Shown here one piece after another: positions 58,025-64,000 of a stretch of DNA of 64,000 nucleotides (the stretch's first letter is position 1; every line of letters starts with the position of its first letter). Source of the stretch: Alcanivorax profundi (GTDB taxonomy: Bacteria > Pseudomonadota > Gammaproteobacteria > Pseudomonadales > Alcanivoracaceae); assembly GCF_003597125.1 (NCBI RefSeq), contig NZ_QYYA01000001.1, forward strand, positions 186,001 through 250,000, written 5' to 3'. A program made the position numbers and the translations under genes. The notes beneath the pieces are model-generated. The model ran no database searches and was not told where the DNA came from. It worked only from the letters and a program-made list of their open reading frames with translations.

Positions 58025-59677
58025 TTAGTTCAAAGGATAAGACGTCCAGCCATCCGTCCAGTTCTGAACATTTCCGGGGCGCACGGCACCGAGATAGTTA
58101 GCGGCTTCATCCCAGAACTCCCCTTGCGGGATCGGGCTGGCTCCATTGCGGGCGGGGGAGCGGGCGGTGGGAGCGAAGTCCGGGTGTGAGGCGCTGGTGG
58201 CATCCCGTGTCAGCAGAGGGTCTGTACCGAACTGTGCGGCGACCGCACTGCTCTGGAAGTAGCGTCGCTCATCAAAACCATCGTCGTCGTCACTGTCCAT
58301 CGCTTCAGCATCGAAGAAGGTCAGGCCCCGGTTTCCTACCTTGTGCACCATCATGCTGTTGAAGGTAAGTTCTCCGTTGCTGATGCGGCGAACGGTTTCG
58401 GCACCTTTTAGGTCGATGGTTTCGCCGGAAAATCCATCGATGATGATGTTATGAAAATGGCCGCCGGTGCCGACTTTCAGGGTCATGGCGCGGTGGTATT
58501 TTTCATGGCTGCGGGGGCTGATCAGCGTCACGTTGTACATGGTGGGTTCTGACAGAGGCGATGCATTCGGGTTTGCCTTCAGGTTGTCGCCTTCGAAAGC
58601 ATTGTCGCCCACATTGGCATGTTGCTGTGCGACCAGAAATTGCACGTTGCCCCGCCAGCCCATGTCCCAGTCCAGTGAATCGTCTCCGGCACCGGTAATG
58701 ACAATATGTTTGAGGTTGACGGTACCACCAAAGACCTCGATACCATCATCCAGGGCTCGATGAACCTGTACATGGCGAATAATGGTATTGCTGCCGCAGC
58801 CGCCCAGGGTCAGGCCGTTGAGTTCGTTGTTGGCATATACCTCAAATCCGGCAAACTCGATACGGGAGTACTCCATCACGCCGCAGGAGGATTCCACATC
58901 ACGGCCACCAAACTCGCCGCGGGTATCGCCGGCAGGGATGCCTTCGATCTGTGCTCCCTCGACATTGACGGGGGCGCTGCCCAGCATTACGACGCCACCC
59001 CAGTCGCCTGCAGTTCGTGTGCCCTCAGCCTGGTTGCTGGTGAAAATGATGGGGGCGCTTTCCTGTCCGCGGGCAAACAGGGTGGCATCGCGGGTAATCA
59101 CCAGGGCAGAGCCTGGGCGACCTTCGATGCGGGTGCCGGGCTCAATGGTCAGGGTGCCGCCTGCTTCAACGTAGACAATGCCGTCCAGAATCCAGGTGGT
59201 ATTGGCGGCCCAGGTCTGGTGGCCGAACAGGGATCCCTTGATCACCTGGGTGCCGGCGATCAACTGGTGGATTGGTTTGTAGGCAAAGTAGGTGATGATG
59301 CCGAGCATGACTGCAGCCAGCCCCAGCCAGGCGTAAGTGCCGCGATGGCTCTTGCCCTGGCTGGTGTCACGGGAAGGCTGTGTTCCGAGGGTTTCAGCAA
59401 TATCCGGGTTGGTCAGCGGGGTGCTGGCGGCTGGGCGTTTGTGCAGTAGTACGCCGTCACGATTGGCCTCCTGCAGTTTCTGGCCCAGCGCACGAATCTT
59501 GCGGTTGTCGTGATGGATTGCACGCTTGATGATCTCCGCCCGGTAAGTGGGATCATTCAAAAGGGTATTGAAGTGCACGAAACGAAGGCTGCTATCACCT
59601 TCTTGATCAAAGTTTTGTTTCAGTTGCCAGAGCAGTTCGACTAACTGGGCGCGCGGCGATGAGACTGCGTCCACCAT
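58025..59677 (-). CDS. Inner-membrane-anchored right-handed beta-helix protein
   Basis: 550 aa in three parts. A soluble N-terminus of about 110 residues (LRFVHFNTLLNDPTYRAEII, RAIHHDNRKIRALGQKLQEA) probably lies in the cytoplasm. One membrane helix follows (TYAWLGLAAVMLGIITYFAY). A large periplasmic repetitive domain then has turns such as GIVYVEAGGTLTIEPGTRIE, AGFEVYANNELNGLTLGGCG, IVITGAGDDSLDWDMGWRGN, FHNIIIDGFSGETIDLKGAE. These read as a beta-helix. Extracellular relatives of this beta-helix exist as lipoproteins or secreted proteins. The membrane-anchored form with a cytoplasmic domain is unusual, and the function is unknown. Confidence 0.72.
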   Translation of the reverse strand: MVDAVSSPRAQLVELLWQLKQNFDQEGDSSLRFVHFNTLLNDPTYRAEIIKRAIHHDNRKIRALGQKLQEANRDGVLLHKRPAASTPLTNPDIAETLGTQPSRDTSQGKSHRGTYAWLGLAAVMLGIITYFAYKPIHQLIAGTQVIKGSLFGHQTWAANTTWILDGIVYVEAGGTLTIEPGTRIEGRPGSALVITRDATLFARGQESAPIIFTSNQAEGTRTAGDWGGVVMLGSAPVNVEGAQIEGIPAGDTRGEFGGRDVESSCGVMEYSRIEFAGFEVYANNELNGLTLGGCGSNTIIRHVQVHRALDDGIEVFGGTVNLKHIVITGAGDDSLDWDMGWRGNVQFLVAQQHANVGDNAFEGDNLKANPNASPLSEPTMYNVTLISPRSHEKYHRAMTLKVGTGGHFHNIIIDGFSGETIDLKGAETVRRISNGELTFNSMMVHKVGNRGLTFFDAEAMDSDDDDGFDERRYFQSSAVAAQFGTDPLLTRDATSASHPDFAPTARSPARNGASPIPQGEFWDEAANYLGAVRPGNVQNWTDGWTSYPLN

Positions 59678-59833
59678 AACTCCCCCAAATGGATACGGTG
59701 TTGATTAGGAAGAAAGGAGTATGTGGAAGAAAGATGACTGTTTGGTGAAAGTCGTATAGCGAATCGAAGCGAGTCGATCACACAGGAAAAACAGGGGGAA
59801 TCTGCAATCGCAGCAGTGACCGGAAGGCGGTGC

Positions 59834-61090
59834 TCAGACCGCCAGGCGCATCCGGGTGGTTTTCACCATGTTGTCTTTAACCTGAAGAATCTCGATCTGG
59901 TACTGGTCGATTTTTACCGAAATATTGGCGTCCGGGATGTCCTGGAGGTATTCGAGGATCAGTCCGTTGAGGGTCTTGGGGCCATCGGTTGGCAGCTCCC
60001 ACTGCAAGGCGCGGTTGATGTCACGCAATGTGGTGGAGCCGTCAATCACGAAGCTGCCATCTTCCTGGGGGTGAATATCCTGGCTGGTGGCGGCCAGATC
60101 GGTGGTAAATTCACCGACAATTTCTTCCAGGATATCTTCCAGTGTGACTAGTCCCTGCACATCACCGTACTCATCGACCACTACCCCGATGCGTCGCTTG
60201 GCATTCTGGAAGTTGATCAGCTGTTGGTGCAATGAGGTCGCTTCTGGCACGTAGTAGGGTTCGACGGTGTACTGCATCAACTCAGCCTTGTTGATGTCTT
60301 CCTTGAGGAGCAGGCGGCTGAGCTTGCGCAGGTGGAGCAGGCCAACCATGTTATTAGGGTCGCCGTTGTACACAGGGAGGCGGGTGTGCTGGCTGGCGCG
60401 CAGGGTGGTGAGAATGTCATGCATGTCATCCTCCAGATCAATACCGACCATCTCGTTGCGCGGCACCATGATGTCTTCCACGGTGACGGTTTCCAGATCG
60501 AGAATGTTCAGCAACATCTTCTGGTGGTTTTCCGGGATCAGGCCGCCGGCTTCGTTCACCACGGTGCGCAGCTCTTCCGGGCTGAGATGATCGTCGTCAT
60601 GTTCGTTGGCCCGAATCCCGGCGAGGCGAAGCAGCAGGTTGCTGACGCCGTTGACCATCCACACCAGCGGGGCCAGCAGGGTCTGTAAAGGTTTTAACGC
60701 GAGACTGGCGGGAAAGGCGACCCGCTCCGGGCGCATGGCGGCAAAGGTCTTGGGGGTGATCTCCGCAAATACCAACATGATGATGGTGATGACCACCGGA
60801 GCCACAGCGGCCCCGCTATCGCCCAGCCAGCGAATGGCCAGGATGGCGGCCACGGTGGCGGCGAAGTTGTTGACGAAATTGTTGCCGATCAGGATCACAG
60901 ACAGCAGACGGTCGGTGCGTTTAAGCAGCTTTTCGACCCGGGAGGCGGCCTTGTGGCCCTGACGTGCCAGATGCCGCAGGCGATAACGGTTGATGGCCAC
61001 CATGCCGGTTTCACTGCTGGAGAAAAAGGCTGAGCCAAGCACAAGGAAAATCAGGGCGCCAATGAGCCACCCGTCAGAGAAGGTATCCAA
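59834..61090 (-). CDS. CorB/HlyC-CorC family membrane protein (CNNM + CBS + CorC_HlyC)
   Basis: 418 aa. An N-terminal CNNM/DUF21 region with four helices (SAFFSSSETGMVAINRYRLR, RTDRLLSVILIGNNFVNNFA, VFAEITPKTFAAMRPERVAF) is followed by tandem CBS domains (DIMVPRNEMVGIDLEDDMHD, RRIGVVVDEYGDVQGLVTLE) and the CorC_HlyC domain (FVIDGSTTLRDINRALQWEL). It is closest in layout to E. coli YfjD/CorB, implicated in magnesium/cobalt efflux. The start is the TTG at 61090; the next ATG would remove the first helix. Confidence 0.85.
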   Translation of the reverse strand: MDTFSDGWLIGALIFLVLGSAFFSSSETGMVAINRYRLRHLARQGHKAASRVEKLLKRTDRLLSVILIGNNFVNNFAATVAAILAIRWLGDSGAAVAPVVITIIMLVFAEITPKTFAAMRPERVAFPASLALKPLQTLLAPLVWMVNGVSNLLLRLAGIRANEHDDDHLSPEELRTVVNEAGGLIPENHQKMLLNILDLETVTVEDIMVPRNEMVGIDLEDDMHDILTTLRASQHTRLPVYNGDPNNMVGLLHLRKLSRLLLKEDINKAELMQYTVEPYYVPEATSLHQQLINFQNAKRRIGVVVDEYGDVQGLVTLEDILEEIVGEFTTDLAATSQDIHPQEDGSFVIDGSTTLRDINRALQWELPTDGPKTLNGLILEYLQDIPDANISVKIDQYQIEILQVKDNMVKTTRMRLAV

Positions 61091-61159
61091 GGGAAATGTC
61101 GTTTATCCGCCAGTTGGGGGGATATTGTTTGGGGTAGGACCGAGAGGTGTCAAGGAGGC

Positions 61160-61252
61160 AGTGAACAGTTAACAGTGAACAGTTCGCGATCCGGGGTTGT
61201 CTTTTTCCTTATGCCTTGAGGCCGCGTTCGGGCTTTGGGCGCGGGCTCAAGG
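61160..61252. repeat. Second copy of the heptad-hairpin composite repeat
   Basis: 61160-61184 is CAGTGAA-CAGTTAA-CAGTGAA-CAGTT (the same 7-bp word as at 21942 and the complement of TTCACTG at 22101). It is followed at 61214-61252 by a hairpin CCTTGAGGCCGCG...CGCGGGCTCAAGG resembling that at 22003. It sits between ypjD and corB. Confidence 0.65.
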
Positions 61253-61306
61253 TTTCAAACGCAAGTAGTGGGTGATCCGTGTTTCAACTTTGGACGTTCA
61301 ATTCAA

Positions 61307-62107
61307 TCAGCGCTTCAGAATGAACTCGAGCACCAGCTGACTACCGAAGAAGGCTACCAGCAGTACGGCAAAGCCGCTGAGGGTGAAGCGTGTGGCGGTG
61401 CGGCCTCGCCAGCCGCGCAGGTAGCGCCCCCCGAGCAGGATGGCGAAGACTACCCAGGCAATCAGGGTCAGGACCGTCTTGTGGACCAGGTGTTGGGCGA
61501 ACAAATTGTCTACGTAAAAGAAGCCAGTGACGATAGCGAGGGTCAGCAGTATCTGGCCCAGCCAGATGACCTCGAACAGCATGGATTCCATCACCTGCAT
61601 CGGGGGGAATAACCGCATCACACCGCGGATATGGCCACTGCGAAGCTGGCGGTCCTGAATGCTGAGAAGTACCGCTTGCCCTGCGGCAACACTGAGAACA
61701 GCGTATGCCACGATGGAGAAGAACACATGCTGGCCCAAGCCGTGCGCCAGGGGTTGGGCCACGTAGCCGGTATTGACCCATAGCATGGCGGGAATGGAAA
61801 GGGCGGCAAAGGGGTACACCATGGCCGAGATCCACTCAAACGGGCGGTACAGGCTGGAAATCAGCACCAGGGCAGTGCCGGTCATGGCGACGGTGGAAGC
61901 GACAGGAAATAACCCTAGCTGTAGCCCCTGGGGCGTAATGATCACCTCCCACAGGCTGATGGCATGGGCGATGACGGCGAGCAGGCCGGGAATCAGGATG
62001 GATCGGCGTGACGGCGCTTTCTCGCCGCGCAGCTGCCGGATCACGATCAGACAAGCGACGACGTAGAGAACAAAGGCCAGCAGGCCGCTGATCACCGAAA
62101 AATCCAT
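61307..62107 (-). CDS. ypjD: CcsA/YpjD-family inner-membrane protein
   Basis: 266 aa, about eight membrane helices. Family features are HAISLWEVIITPQGLQLG, the HVFFSIVAYAVLSVAAGQA segment, and FEVIWLGQILLTLAIVTGFF with HLVHKTVLTLIAWVVFAILL. It resembles the cytochrome c assembly family by topology and conserved His/Trp, but YpjD itself has no proven role in heme export. It is divergent from ffh, the arrangement common in gammaproteobacteria. Confidence 0.87.
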   Translation of the reverse strand: MDFSVISGLLAFVLYVVACLIVIRQLRGEKAPSRRSILIPGLLAVIAHAISLWEVIITPQGLQLGLFPVASTVAMTGTALVLISSLYRPFEWISAMVYPFAALSIPAMLWVNTGYVAQPLAHGLGQHVFFSIVAYAVLSVAAGQAVLLSIQDRQLRSGHIRGVMRLFPPMQVMESMLFEVIWLGQILLTLAIVTGFFYVDNLFAQHLVHKTVLTLIAWVVFAILLGGRYLRGWRGRTATRFTLSGFAVLLVAFFGSQLVLEFILKR

Positions 62108-62326
62108 AACGTGCTGTAATCCCTACAAAGGCCCGGGCGAGAAGTGCCGGGCAAGCCCGCTGAAGTCTGGCATAGGCGCAACTCTTCTATCAACAATCAT
62201 TCTCATTTTACCGGTGGGTTTGTGGTTGGGCCCCATGACGTTGGCGGTAAATGAGGGCTATAATCGCGCCCTTGTCCCTGCCGCAGGCCCAATTGCGCGC
62301 AGACATAAGGATCTGGAGGTAGCACC

Positions 62327-63763
62327 ATGTTCGAGAATCTCACCGACCGGTTGGGATCGTCGCTTAAAAACCTGGCAGGTCAGGGCTCCCTGACCGAAGA
62401 CAATATCCGCGACACCCTGCGCGAAGTGCGCAAGGCGCTGCTGGAGGCCGATGTGGCCTTGCCAGTGGTGAAAGAGTTTGTCGAACAGGTAAAGGAAAAA
62501 GCCCTGGGGCAGGAAGTGCTGCAAAGCCTGAATCCTGGCCAGGCATTCGTGAAGATCGTCAATGACGAGCTGGTTCGCACCATGGGCGATGCCAACGACG
62601 GCCTGGACCTGGCCGCCAAGCCGCCCGCGATCATCCTGATGGCCGGTTTGCAGGGGGCAGGTAAAACCACCTCGGTGGCCAAGCTTGCCCGCTTCCTGCA
62701 GGAGCGTGAGAAGAAGAAGGTCATGGTGGTGTCGGCCGACGTGTACCGCCCGGCGGCTATTGAGCAGCTGAAGACGCTGGCCGGAGAGGTTGAGACCCAC
62801 TTCTTCCCGTCTACCGGCGATCAGGACCCGGTGGATATTGCCAACGGTGCGTTGGAAGAGGCTCGCCGTCGTTATATGGATGTGCTGATCGTCGATACCG
62901 CCGGTCGTCTCCATGTGGACGACGAGATGATGTCCGAGATCAAGCGGTTGCACGGGGCGATCAGTCCGGTGGAAACCCTGTTCGTGGTCGACGCCATGAC
63001 CGGTCAGGATGCGGCGAATACCGCCCAGGCCTTTAATGAGGCGCTGCCGCTGACCGGTGTGATCCTGACCAAGGCTGACGGTGATTCCCGGGGTGGTGCG
63101 GCCCTGTCCGTTCGCCAGCTCACCGGCAAACCCATCAAGTTTATCGGCATGGGTGAGAAGACCGATGCCCTGGAGCCGTTCCACCCGGATCGTATCGCCA
63201 GCCGGATCCTCGGCATGGGCGATGTGCTCTCGCTGGTGGAAGAAGCCGAGCGCAAGCTGGACAAGAAGAAAGCCGAGAAGATCGCCAAGAAGTTCAAGAA
63301 AGGCAAGGCGATGGACTTCGAGGATCTCAAGGACCAGTTCCAGCAGATGCGCAACATGGGGGGTATGGCGGGCCTGCTCGACAAGCTGCCTGGCATGGGC
63401 GGCATGATGCAGGCGGCCCAGGACCCGGCGGCCATGAAGCAGATGAAACATATGGAGGCGTTGATCGACTCCATGACGGTAAAAGAACGTCGTAACCCGG
63501 ACATCATCAAGGGCTCACGCAAGAAGCGCATCGCGGCGGGTGCCGGTCTTGAGATCCAGGATCTGAACCGCCTGATGAAGCAGCAAAAGATGATGGCCAA
63601 GATGATGAAGAAGATGCGTACCAAGGGTGGCATGAAGAACATGATGCGTGGCCTGGAAGGCATGATGGGTGGCAATGGCGGCCCGGGTGGTTCCGGTGGC
63701 ATGGGTGGTCCCGGTGGCGGAATGCCTCCGGGCGGCATGGGCGGTGGAATGCCGCCGATGTAA
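62327..63763 (+). CDS. ffh: Signal recognition particle protein Ffh
   Basis: 478 aa. N domain (MFENLTDRLGSSLKNLAGQG), then the GTPase G domain with P-loop GLQGAGKTTSVAKLARFL near residue 107, DTAGRLHVD, and LTKADGDSRGGAALS. The M domain is methionine-rich (QQMRNMGGMAGLLDKLPGMG, KERRNPDIIKGSRKKRIAAG). The C-terminal tail is exceptionally Gly/Met/Pro-rich (GGMGGPGGGMPPGGMGGGMP), longer than usual. It works with 4.5S RNA and FtsY to target membrane proteins. A TATAAT at 62260-62265 lies about 60 nt upstream. Confidence 0.97.
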   Translation: MFENLTDRLGSSLKNLAGQGSLTEDNIRDTLREVRKALLEADVALPVVKEFVEQVKEKALGQEVLQSLNPGQAFVKIVNDELVRTMGDANDGLDLAAKPPAIILMAGLQGAGKTTSVAKLARFLQEREKKKVMVVSADVYRPAAIEQLKTLAGEVETHFFPSTGDQDPVDIANGALEEARRRYMDVLIVDTAGRLHVDDEMMSEIKRLHGAISPVETLFVVDAMTGQDAANTAQAFNEALPLTGVILTKADGDSRGGAALSVRQLTGKPIKFIGMGEKTDALEPFHPDRIASRILGMGDVLSLVEEAERKLDKKKAEKIAKKFKKGKAMDFEDLKDQFQQMRNMGGMAGLLDKLPGMGGMMQAAQDPAAMKQMKHMEALIDSMTVKERRNPDIIKGSRKKRIAAGAGLEIQDLNRLMKQQKMMAKMMKKMRTKGGMKNMMRGLEGMMGGNGGPGGSGGMGGPGGGMPPGGMGGGMPPM

Positions 63764-63901
63764 GGAGCGACAAGCTTCAAGCCTCAAGCTGCAACGCGTC
63801 GTGGGCAGGGCAGGTGGAAATTCCGCCTCTCTGCCCGCGCTGCGTTTGGGGCCGGGCTTTTGTTGGAGTGGCTCTTGAGCCGTTGGGGAGCTGCGAAACT
63901 C

Positions 63902-63930
63902 TTGTTGCGTGCTGCATCTCCCTGTATAAT
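63902..63930 (+). promoter_or_regulatory. Strong sigma-70 promoter downstream of ffh
   Basis: TTGTTG (63902-63907), a 17-nt spacer, and TATAAT (63925-63930) followed by CCGCGCCC, an arrangement typical of ribosomal promoters. In related genomes rpsP follows ffh, so this probably drives rpsP-rimM-trmD-rplS, which lies outside the window. The gap also holds a CAAGCTTCAAGCCTCAAGC-type repeat at 63773. Confidence 0.7.
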
Positions 63931-64000
63931 CCGCGCCCTTCGCGGCCTGTCCTTTGTTTTGCGCTCTGATGCAAGGCAGGGCCTGGCTTTCAAGCGGATA

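Overview
The window looks like a marine hydrocarbon-degrading gammaproteobacterium of the Alcanivorax / Pseudomonas-like type. This is an inference from gene order and family resemblance: mtaD-gyrA-serC-pheA-hisC-tyrA/aroA-cmk-rpsA-ihfB-lapAB-pyrF is the Pseudomonas/Oceanospirillales arrangement, and desT-desC-desB, prpE, the PA2778/PA2779 pair and a MASE2-type CyaB all have pseudomonad counterparts. The chromosome backbone is GC-rich. One block at about 22.9-28.9 kb is clearly more AT-rich.

Layout. 1-16 kb: housekeeping core with the end of mtaD, gyrA, an aromatic/serine/histidine amino-acid block with a TyrA-AroA fusion, then cmk, rpsA, ihfB, lapA, lapB, pyrF and a ComEA-like protein. 16-22 kb: envelope and miscellaneous genes (lipoprotein, secreted M14-like hydrolase, ABC-F ATPase Uup, sterol-desaturase-type hydroxylase, SMI1/KNR4 protein, TrmY-like methyltransferase), with several palindromic REP-like repeats and a perfect 7-bp tandem repeat. 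22.9-30.2 kb: accessory region. It holds ten same-strand gene cassettes separated by nine attC sites, with no integron integrase in the window (a CALIN-type array). The right end is cut by an IS3-family element that also abuts a truncated MITE-like repeat. 30.3-41.6 kb: VOC protein, propionyl-CoA synthetase, ABM monooxygenase, the giant mechanosensitive channel MscK, a secreted zinc-phospholipase-like protein followed by a PpiC foldase and a membrane-anchored helical protein, and the PA2778/PA2779 pair. 41.6-48.9 kb: a selenium block on the minus strand, with selU (tRNA 2-selenouridine synthase), a PhnDCE-type ABC importer that is probably a selenium oxyanion importer, a PhzF protein and an oxidoreductase-SelD fusion. 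49.2-54.5 kb: lipid metabolism, with a MaoC-type hydratase, the DesT repressor divergent from desC-desB with a recognisable DesT operator over the promoter -35 element, and an AraC regulator. 54.6-64 kb: tRNA-Ser(GGA), a thioesterase, a nitroreductase, CyaB, a membrane-anchored beta-helix protein, a CorB/HlyC-type protein, YpjD, Ffh, and a promoter that probably drives the next operon.

The most interesting unexplained content is the cassette array. In particular one three-gene cassette encodes a Cap5-like HNH nuclease, an unknown protein and a minimal nucleotidyltransferase with overlapping reading frames, which is a possible anti-invader module. Next in interest are the selenium uptake operon, the Gly-to-Ala change in the SelU Walker A motif, and the phospholipase/foldase/anchored-helix cluster. 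All functional statements rest on reading motifs and family resemblance by eye. No database search was run.
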